A stretch of 13,651 nt of DNA from CAZIOH01 sp964540815 (GTDB lineage: Bacteria > Myxococcota_A > Polyangia > Fen-1088). Below, piece after piece: positions 1 to 6,281 of this stretch. The stretch lies in the NCBI GenBank assembly GCA_964540815.1, contig CAZIOH010000131.1:1-13651 (forward strand), in the 5' to 3' direction. Each line of letters starts with the position of its first letter. Position 1 is the first letter of the stretch. A model generated the notes under the pieces. It was not told the origin of the DNA and searched no databases. It saw nothing but the letters and a program-made list of their open reading frames with translations. A program made the position numbers and the translations under genes.

Positions 1-147
1 CCGCGAAGTGATGCCCCTCGGCGCCCGATCGCAGGCCCGGGTTGATGCCCACCAGCAGCAGGCGAGGCGACCCGAGGCCCGGGCCAATTCCGGGGTGATG
101 TCCGGGGCCAATTCCGGGGCAGGCACGACGTCTTTCAGGCGCGGCAT
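1..147 (-). pseudogene. mug: Mug-type G/U mismatch-specific uracil-DNA glycosylase, N-terminus, partial and apparently frameshifted
   Basis: Read on the minus strand, the first ATG (145-147) opens with MPRLKDVVPAPELAPDI, the usual style of N-terminus in Mug/TDG family glycosylases, which remove uracil or thymine mispaired with guanine. Further on, nucleotides about 1-65 encode LLLVGINPGLRSG followed by GHHFA. This is the family's active-site motif I (GINPG, with the conserved Asn) and the GHHFA block. The two stretches are in different frames; the shift falls at roughly 58-72. A 24-bp in-frame duplication lies just before it and adds a second PELA. The gene runs off the left edge, so the rest of the protein cannot be judged. 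No strong ribosome binding site is seen. Family identity is confident. Whether it is a true pseudogene or a sequence error is open; the many intact long genes in this window argue mildly against error. Confidence 0.65.
81..119. repeat. 24-bp tandem duplication inside the mug reading frame
   Basis: The 15-mer GGGCCAATTCCGGGG occurs at 81-95 and again at 105-119, a period of 24 bp. Being a multiple of three, it duplicates codons (PELA repeated) without itself shifting the frame. Confidence 0.8.
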
Positions 148-250
148 GCTGCACCCGCAGTCTTGGCTGCGATCCGGGGAAACTCGAGCCTTCGACGCCT
201 GGGCTGGCCAGACGCTCGATGCGAGGGCCGGCACGGCGTCGGCGTCTCGC

Positions 251-934
251 TCACGGGCATTCGGGGGCGGTCTTCAGGAGACGTGCCCGCCCCGGGATGT
301 CCGCGAGCTTCCCGGCTTCGAGGAAGATCTGGTGGCGACGAGCGCGGCAATCCAGCGCCTCGGGCGGAGTCGAACTCACGAGGCTCGGACCCTGCGGTCC
401 CGAGATGGGAACCTCGAGCGCGAGCTCGGCCAGCACGCCTTCAATCGTGAGGGCCTCGGCTCGCCCGGACAGGTCATCGGCGAGCCCCGGAGCGACCTCG
501 ACCGCGCGGCAGGCGAGCTGCGGCGTGTCCCAGCTGCAGGGCTCCGTGCCGTCGAACGTGGATTTTCCGACCAGGCGGACCAGGCTGCCCCCGCCAGAGG
601 GCGCGGGCGTGATCCACGCGTAGTACGCCGAACCGACCTGGTGCCGAACGGCCTCCTCGACCTCGGAGACGTAGATCCGGCGGTGCGGCCAGTTGATGAA
701 CTTCATGACGATCTGGCCAGGCAGGTCGGTGGGGTGCGCGTAGATGAGCTGCAGCCCGCGCACCTCGAACCGCCCCGCCACCTTCAATGCGGCCTCGTGC
801 GGCGGGCTGGCCAGCTTCGTGCAGGATTGGTCCGGACCGAGGAAGCTGAGACTCGAGGTCCTGACCTCGGTCAAGCACCCAGCAAGGACCAGGCTGAACC
901 ACCCCGAGATTGTCTTGAAGCTCGCCATTCCCAT
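251..934 (-). CDS. Small secreted lipoprotein of unknown function
   Basis: The protein is about 227 aa from the ATG at 932-934. I chose this start because GGAGG (945-949) sits 9 nt upstream; a GTG at 950-952 and an ATG at 941-943 are in frame, but the first precedes the GGAGG and the second abuts it. The N-terminus is a type II (lipoprotein) signal peptide: a hydrophobic run SGWFSLVLAG followed by Cys at residue 20 (lipobox LAGC). Asp is not at +2, so outer-membrane sorting would be plausible. I recognise no domain in the mature part; it contains a stretch around VKFINWPHRRIYV-like residues and several Cys. The remnant of an FAD-linked oxidase ends 38 nt upstream on the same strand, so this gene may once have been its operon partner. 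It lies upstream of mug with a gap of about 100 bp. Confidence 0.7.
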   Translation of the reverse strand: MGMASFKTISGWFSLVLAGCLTEVRTSSLSFLGPDQSCTKLASPPHEAALKVAGRFEVRGLQLIYAHPTDLPGQIVMKFINWPHRRIYVSEVEEAVRHQVGSAYYAWITPAPSGGGSLVRLVGKSTFDGTEPCSWDTPQLACRAVEVAPGLADDLSGRAEALTIEGVLAELALEVPISGPQGPSLVSSTPPEALDCRARRHQIFLEAGKLADIPGRARLLKTAPECP

Positions 935-971
935 CGATACCATCCTCCACACGCGCCGAACCAGGCCCGCG

Positions 972-1052
972 TCACAGGGCCTTCCCCGGATTCAGGATCC
1001 CGTGCGGATCCGGCAGATCCGCCGCTCGGATGAGTTCGATGAAGAACCTCGT
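972..1052 (-). pseudogene. C-terminal remnant of an FAD-linked oxidase (GlcD / D-lactate dehydrogenase-like)
   Basis: The minus-strand frame ending at the TGA at 972-974 reads IELIRAADLPDPHGILNPGKAL and then stops (quoted here in one piece of no more than the key part: DPHGILNPGKAL). DPxGILNPGK followed by the stop codon is the hallmark C-terminus of FAD-binding_4 / FAD-oxidase_C flavoenzymes, in which the loop packs against the FAD-binding domain. Upstream the frame is closed by an in-frame TGA near 1083-1085, and no other part of such an enzyme is present, so about 27 codons remain of an enzyme normally over 450 residues long. This is a gene scrap, not a functional gene. It sits in tandem just before the lipoprotein gene. 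Confidence 0.6.
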
Positions 1053-1089
1053 TCGTGAGCTGCGAACCGAACGCGGTTGGAGTCAGGCG
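1030..1089 (+). pseudogene. Possible N-terminal scrap of an XRE-family (Cro/CI) regulator
   Basis: The plus strand from ATG 1039 reads MKNLVRELRTERGWSQA, which matches the first helix and turn of small HTH_3 (XRE) DNA-binding proteins (typical: MKNRxRELRxERGxSQ). After SQA the expected ELAxxLGVSRQTVxxIE recognition segment is absent and the frame becomes Arg-rich. Only about 17 residues match, and it overlaps the antisense oxidase scrap, so this could be chance. If real, it is a truncated relic. Confidence 0.35.
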
Positions 1090-1125
1090 CGACCCGACCG
1101 GAAGAGGGATAGGAGAGTCGATCAC

Positions 1126-1460
1126 ATGACGCGAAGTAAGACGATGGTCACGATTGCAACCTTCGCGGGCCTGCTGTGGAGCGCCCGCGCGCGCTCAGAG
1201 GTTCGACGTTTTGACCCAGCACAACGATATTCACCGAAGCGGTGTCTACGCCGCCGGGACAGCCGTTCGACCGGCGACGGTCAACACGAGAAGCCTCAGC
1301 AGGCGTTCTCCCGCCGCGTCGTGGGCCAGATATGGGGCCAGCTGCTTCATGTTCGTGGCGTTCCCGTCAAGGGACGACCGCGCAAGAAATAGGTTTTCGC
1401 GAATGCGGGCCTCGCGCTCCCCGCCTTCCTCGGTCCGACTCACGAATACCTATCTCTTAT
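1126..1460 (+). pseudogene. Degenerate gene for a secreted 'LTQHND' (PQQ-propeller-like) protein
   Basis: An ATG at 1126 has AGGAG at 1111-1115 (10 nt spacing) and opens a Sec-type signal peptide, MTRSKTMVTIATFAGLLWSA. The sense then moves to the next frame (about 1190 onward) as QRFDVLTQHNDIHRSGVY and then PATVNTRSL. It returns to the first frame near 1300 as AFSRRVVGQIWGQLLHVRG, and stops at TAG 1390-1392. A signal peptide, LTQHNDxxRxG, PAxVN and FSRxVxGQIxxQ(P/L)LxV, in that order, is the N-terminal pattern I know from large secreted beta-propeller / PQQ-repeat-like proteins. Two frameshifts and loss of the bulk of the protein show it is dead. The 3' limit near 1460 is approximate. Confidence 0.6.
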
Positions 1461-1462
1461 CT

Positions 1463-2053
1463 CTACTGTTCTGGATCTCGCCCGAACAACACCCCCACCT
1501 CGATCTCGATGGCCTCGAACGGCTCCGCGCGCACACGCTCCCCGGCCTGAGCGGTGAGCGCGACCAGGTACCCCTCGGGGGTCCAGCGGAAGACGCGTAA
1601 GGTCAGCTGCAGCGGATCGGCGATCCAGTAGTGGGGGACGCCGGCGCGCCGGTAAGTTTCGAACTTGGTGATCTGATCGTCTTTCGCGTTCGACGCGGAC
1701 AGGATCTCGCAAACCCAGTCAGGGCGCAGACGGATCGGAGTGCCCCCGGGCCGTTGAGGGGAGCGCTCGCGGCGCCAGCCGACCAGGTCAGGACGATAGA
1801 CCTCATGAGTTTCGAATTCGATCTCAACCTCGGATTCGAACCACCATCCGCCGGGGAGGCGACCGCCGGGCGGGCGCGAAAATGATCCAAACAGGGTCGC
1901 CCCGAGCGCGACCTGGGCCGCCCCGTGCTCACCGGTCGGTGCGGCCTTCTGCACCAGCTCGCCCGCAACGATCTCATGGAAACGGGTCGCCTCGGGAAGC
2001 AACAGCAAGTCGGCTACCGTGGCGAGAGGGTGCGCGCGGGCTGGCTTGGACAT
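1463..2053 (-). CDS. Uma2-family protein (PD-(D/E)XK nuclease fold, DUF820)
   Basis: This 196-aa protein matches the usual length of the Uma2 family, which has a restriction-endonuclease-like fold; its biological role is mostly unproven. Landmarks in order: YRPDLVGW with Asp89, DWVCEILSASNAKDD with Glu116, TKFETYRRAGVPHYWIADP with Lys130, then a C-terminal beta-rich part (LRVFRW, GYLVAL, FEAIEIEVGVLF). The D...E...K spacing is consistent with an intact metal-dependent active site. The start ATG is at 2051-2053; the ribosome site is weak. No toxin, antitoxin or methylase partner is adjacent: the neighbours are a decayed gene converging on it and a 440-bp spacer upstream. Uma2 genes are often solitary and multicopy, as here. 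Confidence 0.88.
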   Translation of the reverse strand: MSKPARAHPLATVADLLLLPEATRFHEIVAGELVQKAAPTGEHGAAQVALGATLFGSFSRPPGGRLPGGWWFESEVEIEFETHEVYRPDLVGWRRERSPQRPGGTPIRLRPDWVCEILSASNAKDDQITKFETYRRAGVPHYWIADPLQLTLRVFRWTPEGYLVALTAQAGERVRAEPFEAIEIEVGVLFGRDPEQ

Positions 2054-2494
2054 GACCTGTTCGAGGATAGCGCAAGCGAAGGCAGGTCATGGCAGTCCCC
2101 CTTCACCAGAGTTCTCGAGAAGCCCCGAAGGCGGGGTGGGAGGGGGAGGGGGCGAAGCTAACGTAGTCTGCGGACTTGGACATGGGCACGCTACGGCATC
2201 GCCGATCCTTGGAAGTTGAGAGAACTGCTGACGCTTCTCCGGTTGCGGTAACGGGTGACGGTCGTAAACTACTGATTTTCCTTGGATCTGGTCAGGATCG
2301 CACTCAGCCTCGGACATTCTTGTTCCCGCAGCGGCCGTCGCTCATCTCGATGTCGCGTCATCCGGACAATGGGAACGCAGGGTGTCCACTCACGGGATCC
2401 ACCCGCCGTGACCCTGTCCCACGCGCCGCGCCGCGCCCGCCACGGAAGGGGCGTGGTACAGGCCTTGCTCGGAACAAAGACTGAGGAGGCTGCC
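2054..2494. other. Intergenic spacer of about 440 bp
   Basis: This spacer separates the divergent uma2 gene and the small charged-protein gene. It includes a purine-rich run near 2130-2155. Several open frames cross it, but none has a recognisable protein pattern or a ribosome binding site. It presumably holds the promoters for both neighbours; I could not pick out convincing -35/-10 pairs. Confidence 0.5.
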
Positions 2495-2746
2495 ATGTCT
2501 GAGACATCGAAACCCAAAATCGAAGGCGAGGGGAGCTACGAAGCAACTCATCGGTACAACTCCGCCGTCGAAAAGCACGCGAAGGAAGGTGACGTCGACG
2601 GACTGGCCAAGAAGGCCGCCGATGCTCTCGACGGTCCGGAGGGCGACGAGCTGCGCAAAGCCGAAGCGGATGGAAAACGCGGACCACATCCGGAGCAGCA
2701 CGGCGCGGCAGACGCCGAAAAAGCGGAGGTTCAAAGAAGGCGCTGA
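2495..2746 (+). CDS. Small, highly charged conserved hypothetical protein (KIEGEGSY type)
   Basis: The protein is 83 aa from the ATG at 2495-2497, with a strong GAGGAGG at 2483-2489 five nucleotides upstream. The frame is open further upstream, but nothing else supports an earlier start. It begins MSETSKPKIEGEGSYEATHRYN, followed by an Ala/Lys/Glu/Asp-rich helical part (AKKAADALDGPEGDELRKAE) and an ADGKRG tail with an extra 20 or so residues. I recognise the KIEGEGSY...YN opening followed by a DGPEG.EL..AE...K.G pattern as a recurring family of small soluble bacterial proteins without a known function. It has no signal peptide or membrane segment. It stands alone between a long spacer and a gene-poor stretch, so its context gives no function. 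The C-terminal QRRR tail may differ from relatives. Confidence 0.75.
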   Translation: MSETSKPKIEGEGSYEATHRYNSAVEKHAKEGDVDGLAKKAADALDGPEGDELRKAEADGKRGPHPEQHGAADAEKAEVQRRR

Positions 2747-3249
2747 AGCCGCTCGACCGAGGCTGCCCCCAGGAATGGAAGGCGGGCACCGACGGAAGCC
2801 AGATGACGTCCACCGCGCCGTCGAACCACGATCGTCCCGGCGCTGAGGGTGCGCAAGGTGCTGCTGGCCACGGCGGATACGGCTCGCTGGCGTCCCGTGC
2901 TCGAGGCCGGCGCGGCGTTGTCACCGGTGCGATTCCCCCTCCCGGGGACGCCGCTCGCGGTGAAGCTCGAGGGCCTGTTCCACTGCACCTTCGTGATCCG
3001 GCGGGTCTCCGCGAACACGAGCTGCACGGCAGCGGCAAGCTCCCGGTGCCTTTGTTGCCGCTGCTTTCACCACCGCCTGGCTGGACGTCCTCGCTGTCGA
3101 GCGCCAGGGCCAGGGGGTGGGGGGCCTCTTACGATACCACGGTCGGTCTGCGCATCCACCCCGCCGCCGCCCACCAATCGCTTTGACCTGCGTTCCTCCT
3201 TCAGGGCGCGTTGCCGACCGATCCCCGATGCACCGAGAACCACAGCCGC
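2747..3249. other. About 500 bp without a recognisable gene
   Basis: No frame in this stretch gives a protein I recognise. The most protein-like piece is a plus frame from GTG 2849 (VRKVLLATADTARW..., to about 3030) with G/C-ending codons. It has no ribosome binding site and degenerates into low-complexity Ser/Arg/Cys. It may be another decayed gene, in keeping with the surrounding region. Confidence 0.4.
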
Positions 3250-3855
3250 TCAGGCGGCCCGGGCCAGGTCGCCGAGGAGCCTGGCCACGGCCGCGTCGAA
3301 CCTCGAGACATCGCCATGCGAGCGCGCCAGCAGCATGGCTCCTTCGAGCGAGCTGACGAGGAATGCCGGGATGGGGGCGACCGGGCCGTCGAAGCGGAGG
3401 GTCTTGCTGCGGCGCCCCTCTTCCAGGACACCGGCCAGCCACTGCTCATTGAGGGCGAAGAAGCCCAGGACGCCGGCGCGCATCGGACGAGGCAGCGTCT
3501 GGAAGTCGGCCGCCAGGACCCCGCACAGACACATTCGCTTCTTTCGCAGCACCTTGCCGTAGAGCTCCGCGTAGACCCGGAGCCGGGTGGGTGCGTCGTC
3601 GGTGCTTCGGCTGATGGCTGTGAGGGCCTCGCGAAACCGATCCTCGTAACGGGCGATGAGGGCCCTGCCCAGTCGGGCCTTGGTCGGGAAGTGGTGGTGC
3701 AGGCTCGGCTTGCGGATCCCGAGCTCCGACGCGATGTCGGCATAGCTGAAGGCGTTGAACCCGTGGACCTGAACCAGTCGCTCGGCGACGTCGAGGATGC
3801 GGTCCGCCGTCTTGGCGCGAGGGATCGGTGGGCGCACGGGTGGGAGGTCTACCAT
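3250..3855 (-). CDS. TetR/AcrR-family transcriptional regulator
   Basis: The protein is 201 aa from the ATG at 3853-3855; upstream AGGTGG with 5 nt spacing supports this start. An in-frame extension of 70 residues upstream reads through the IS fragment and is not protein-like. The N-terminal DNA-binding domain (about residues 15-65) has the classic TetR helix-turn-helix: RILDVAERL, then HGFNAFSYADIASELGI, then KPSLHHHFPTKARL. The C-terminal ligand domain contains MCLCGVLAADFQTLP (Cys109 and Cys111), then ALNEQWLAGVLEEG. This resembles TetR proteins that control drug-efflux or detoxification genes; the Cys pair could in principle be reactive, but that is speculation. It would have been divergent from the DHA2 pump whose remnant lies 750 bp away on the plus strand. 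A candidate operator lies 72 bp upstream of the start. Confidence 0.92.
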   Translation of the reverse strand: MVDLPPVRPPIPRAKTADRILDVAERLVQVHGFNAFSYADIASELGIRKPSLHHHFPTKARLGRALIARYEDRFREALTAISRSTDDAPTRLRVYAELYGKVLRKKRMCLCGVLAADFQTLPRPMRAGVLGFFALNEQWLAGVLEEGRRSKTLRFDGPVAPIPAFLVSSLEGAMLLARSHGDVSRFDAAVARLLGDLARAA

Positions 3856-3926
3856 CGACGCCACCTGGCTGCCGGGCCTTTCGACGGCTGAAGGCCGACC
3901 GAGGTCGAGGGCCTTTCTCAGCCGAC

Positions 3927-3950
3927 CTACTAGATGGTAGACCGGGTCCA
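3927..3950. promoter_or_regulatory. Candidate TetR operator (two overlapping dyads)
   Basis: CTACTAGATGGTAG at 3927-3940 has CTAC/GTAG arms and partial symmetry inside. TAGACC-G-GGTCCA at 3938-3950 is an inverted repeat with one mismatch. The size and position, in the upstream region of tetR and a few bases from the IS21 fragment edge, fit an autoregulatory TetR site. No binding data. Confidence 0.4.
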
Positions 3951-3956
3951 ACGTCG

Positions 3957-4612
3957 CCCAGGGGCGTGCGCTGCGCGTGGCCCACTCCGGACTCGACCTT
4001 GCCTTTGCGGTCGGGGTCGCGCACGCGACAGGGCAGCGCGACGGCACTGTAGTGGGCGAGCACATCGCGGTACAAAGGATTGAGCGCCGGGGCGTAGATG
4101 TCGGGCGTGATGACGCCCTCGCGCAGATTGTCGAGCACGATGACGCGCGGGACGCCGCCGAGCTGGCGGAACGCGCGCTCGTGCAGCTCCGCCCACACGC
4201 GCGATGACGACTTCAAGGCCAGCAGGCGCACCGACTTCCGGCTGCACCCGAGCGTCAGCACGAACAGCCTCACGCGCTTGTACTTGCCGCTCTCGCGGTC
4301 GCGCACCATCGGCCCCTCGCCTTAGTCCGCCTGCGCCTCTGCGCCAGGCGCCGTCACGATCACGACTCGCGCTTCCGGCGGCGCAGTTGCGCGCAGTCGG
4401 GCCATGAACCGCTTCACGCTGGCGTACTTGCCCTTGAATCCGTGGTCGTCGACCAGGTCCGGCCAGATCGCCATCGCGTTGCGGCCGCGGGCAGCCGCCT
4501 CCTCGACCACCTCGCGGTACGGCTCGCACGCGCTCGCCGACGGCGCCCGGCCCGGCGCCGCCAAAGGGGCGGCCGAGTCGGTGGACACCCCCTCGCTGCT
4601 TCGGCGCCATGT
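3957..4612 (-). mobile_element. istA: IS21-family transposase gene (istA), truncated at both ends and with a nonsense mutation
   Basis: Minus-strand reading: ACEPYREVVEEAAARGRN, then AIWPDLVDDHGFKGKYASVKRFM, then PPEARVVIVTAPGAEAQAD, a TAA stop (4322-4324), then in the same frame GEGPMVRDRESGKYKRVRL, LFVLTLGCSRKSVRLL, VIVLDNLREGVITPDIY, and DRKGKVESGVGHAQRTPL. These are the DDE-type catalytic blocks of IS21 IstA: AxxD(Y)GEG for the first Asp, LDNLREGV for the second, and GKVESGVGHA for the Glu. The stop replaces the conserved Tyr right after the first catalytic Asp. The sequence ends abruptly after TPL near 3957, losing the C-terminal third. The N-terminal helix-turn-helix is also missing, with the edge near 4600-4618. 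No istB helper gene and no terminal repeats are seen, so it cannot move. Confidence 0.85.
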
Positions 4613-4964
4613 CGTCATTCCAATACACCAGCATGAACACGCTGGCTTACGCCGACGTGCCCCTCGACCAGACCAGCATGACGAGCACGCTCACCAGCAC
4701 CGCACACCAGCTCTCGATGAGCTTCGGGGTCGCGGCGGCCTCCCTTCGGCGGTGTTCTTCATCCCTCACCACCTCCATGCCGAGGCGCCCGAGATCATTC
4801 GTGGGATCCACCGGGCCTGCCTGACGCTGGGCGCGCTGGCCGCCGCGTCCACCCTGGTCTTCCGGACTCTCGAGAGCAACGACGGCGCAACCATCAGCCA
4901 GCACAACATCGCCATGGCAGGTCAGGCCAACGAGGCGCGCCTGCTGTCCTCGACCACCGACTGA
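4613..4964 (+). pseudogene. C-terminal remnant of a DHA2-family (EmrB/QacA-type) MFS efflux transporter, frameshifted
   Basis: From about 4612 the plus strand reads FQYTSMNTLAYADVPLDQ, then TSMTSTLTSTAHQLSMSFGVAAASL. It shifts frame near 4740-4746 and continues FFIPHHLHAEAPEIIRGIHRAC, then LTLGALAAASTLVFRTLES, stopping at TGA 4962-4964. The SMNTLAYADVP...QQ(L/M)SMSFGVA(A)ASL pattern, followed by a last transmembrane helix and a short tail, is the C-terminal portion of 14-helix DHA2 multidrug exporters. Only the last roughly 115 residues are left; about three quarters of the gene, including its start, is replaced by the IS21 fragment. The TetR gene on the other side of the fragment is its probable former regulator. 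The gene converges on the esterase gene, with only 16 bp between stop codons. Confidence 0.8.
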
Positions 4965-4970
4965 CCCGCG

Positions 4971-4992
4971 CAGTGCAGGCTCAGTGCAGGCT
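4971..4992. repeat. 11-bp perfect tandem duplication at the esterase stop codon
   Basis: CAGTGCAGGCT occurs twice back to back (4971-4981 and 4982-4992). The right copy contains the last three codons and TGA stop of the esterase gene; the left copy is untranslated and repeats them. Confidence 0.85.
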
Positions 4993-6222
4993 GGTGAAGA
5001 AGTCGTACATGGCGACGCTGGCGAAGCAGGGCCACCCGTGCATGTTGCCGTCGGTGAGGTTGTAGCTGTTGTCGTTGTGCGAGCACCAGACGGTGGGCTG
5101 CGAGCAGCCCTGGTAGGACACGCACCCGGGCGTCACGGGCTGATTGTCGAGCGTGCTGTTGCAGGTCGCCACGGCGTAGGGCGCGGTCGTCGCCGCACAG
5201 GTGTTGCTGCTGGAGAACACGTTGACCACGTCGATCCCGTTGGAGTTGCCCCGCCCCGCGTCCTTCTGGCCCTGAATGTACATGACCGGGATAGGAGCGA
5301 CCTTGTCGCAGTACTTGGACGCCGCGACGGGCGCCACCGCCTTGAACCGCCGCTCGCCGGCCGGCGCACAGAGCATCTGCATCACCATCTGAGCCCCGGA
5401 GCTGTGACCCGTCGCGAACACGCGTCCGGTGTCGACGCAATAGTTGGCGAGCAGATCGTTGTAGATGGTCGTGACCCGGGGACCGTCAGTGCCGATGTCC
5501 CAGCCAGCCGCCACGCTCTTGGGAAAGGCGCGGATGAAGGCGGTCTCGAGGCCGGTTCCGTTGGTCAAGTTGAGCAGCTGGGTGTTGGGGTTGCCGTTGG
5601 CGTGAAAGGCCAGCAACAAAGGCACCGGGGTCTTGCCATCGTAGCTCTCGGGGAACGTGTAAAGGTGGTCGTTGGCCACCATGACCATGCCGCCGCTCGG
5701 GCGCCCGCTCTTGCCACAACCAGCGCTGGGACTGGGCGCCACTCCGCCGCCGGCGCCTCCTGCTCCTAGGGCTCCTGCGCCGCCACCCGCGCCGCCGACA
5801 CCGCCGCTTCCGGCGGCGCGGCCTCCGACGCCAGCACCAGCTCCGCCTCCCTGAGCAGGAGCACCCCCGACCGTGCTCCCGCCGTTGTGACCCGCCACCC
5901 CCCCGGCGGCGCCGCTCGCGCCGCCACCTGGTCCGATTGCGGCGCTGCCGCCTGAACCCGACAGACTCGCACCGCCCGTCGAGTTACGTCCGCCCGAACC
6001 GCTCGCCCCGATACCGCCGTGGCCGCCGTTACCTAGGCCACTTCCTCCCGAGGCCTGTCCCCCCGACGCGCTCCGCCCTTGCTCTCCCCCCGTTGCGCCC
6101 GCTCCCAGGCCAGCTCCCCCCGATCCCGAAAGGGCCGAAGAGCCACCCTGGCTCGAGCCGCAAGCCGCCAGGAAGACCAATGCCAGGGACCCGGGGGCGC
6201 GCCTCATCTTCATGCGCTTCAT
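4981..6222 (-). CDS. Secreted lipoprotein esterase with Gly-rich linker (PHB depolymerase / feruloyl esterase-like alpha/beta hydrolase)
   Basis: The frame is 418 residues from ATG 6237. I prefer the ATG at 6220-6222 (413 aa, MKRMKMRRAPGSLALVF), with ATG 6213 also possible. A lipobox LAAC (Cys26 in the 418-residue numbering) predicts a lipid-anchored exported protein. Residues about 30-170 are a Gly/Ala/Ser-rich, low-complexity linker typical of myxobacterial surface lipoproteins. The catalytic domain follows: PVPLLLAFHANGN (oxyanion region), FATGHSSGAQMVMQML with nucleophile Ser279, IQGQKDAG with probable acid Asp326, and GNMHGWPCF with His400. Paired Cys fit an extracytoplasmic domain. Family members cleave ester bonds in polyhydroxybutyrate, feruloylated xylan or acetylated xylan; substrate cannot be told from sequence. 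It is divergent from the beta-barrel gene. Confidence 0.88.
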   Translation of the reverse strand: MKRMKMRRAPGSLALVFLAACGSSQGGSSALSGSGGAGLGAGATGGEQGRSASGGQASGGSGLGNGGHGGIGASGSGGRNSTGGASLSGSGGSAAIGPGGGASGAAGGVAGHNGGSTVGGAPAQGGGAGAGVGGRAAGSGGVGGAGGGAGALGAGGAGGGVAPSPSAGCGKSGRPSGGMVMVANDHLYTFPESYDGKTPVPLLLAFHANGNPNTQLLNLTNGTGLETAFIRAFPKSVAAGWDIGTDGPRVTTIYNDLLANYCVDTGRVFATGHSSGAQMVMQMLCAPAGERRFKAVAPVAASKYCDKVAPIPVMYIQGQKDAGRGNSNGIDVVNVFSSSNTCAATTAPYAVATCNSTLDNQPVTPGCVSYQGCSQPTVWCSHNDNSYNLTDGNMHGWPCFASVAMYDFFTSLH

Positions 6223-6265
6223 CCTCGCACCACCCATACCCCGGCCGCCAGTTGCGCCGACGGTG

Positions 6266-6281
6266 CGTCAGGTTCCTGACG
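6266..6281. promoter_or_regulatory. Perfect 7-bp inverted repeat, candidate operator
   Basis: CGTCAGG-tt-CCTGACG lies 44 bp upstream of the preferred esterase start, in the 275-bp divergent region shared with the beta-barrel gene. A perfect 16-bp dyad in this position would suit a dimeric regulator. No clear -35/-10 elements could be assigned on either side. Confidence 0.35.

Noticed and set aside
8..1033. Long plus-strand open frame of 341 codons
   Set aside because: Its translation is Arg/Pro/Ala-rich with no domain pattern. It lies opposite the mug start, the lipoprotein gene with its lipobox, and the oxidase tail; it is a GC-rich antisense shadow.
1463..2053. Uma2 as part of a restriction-modification or toxin-antitoxin module
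   Set aside because: No methylase, specificity subunit or antitoxin-like small gene is next to it.
2849..3562. Plus-strand open frame beginning VRKVLLATADTARW
   Set aside because: The first 60 codons look somewhat protein-like, but there is no ribosome site, the rest is low-complexity, and it runs antisense through the TetR gene. Mentioned only as a possible remnant.
3446..4309. Continuous minus-strand frame joining IstA to sequence opposite or within tetR
   Set aside because: IstA similarity ends at about 3957; beyond that the frame is out of register with the TetR gene and gives no recognisable protein.
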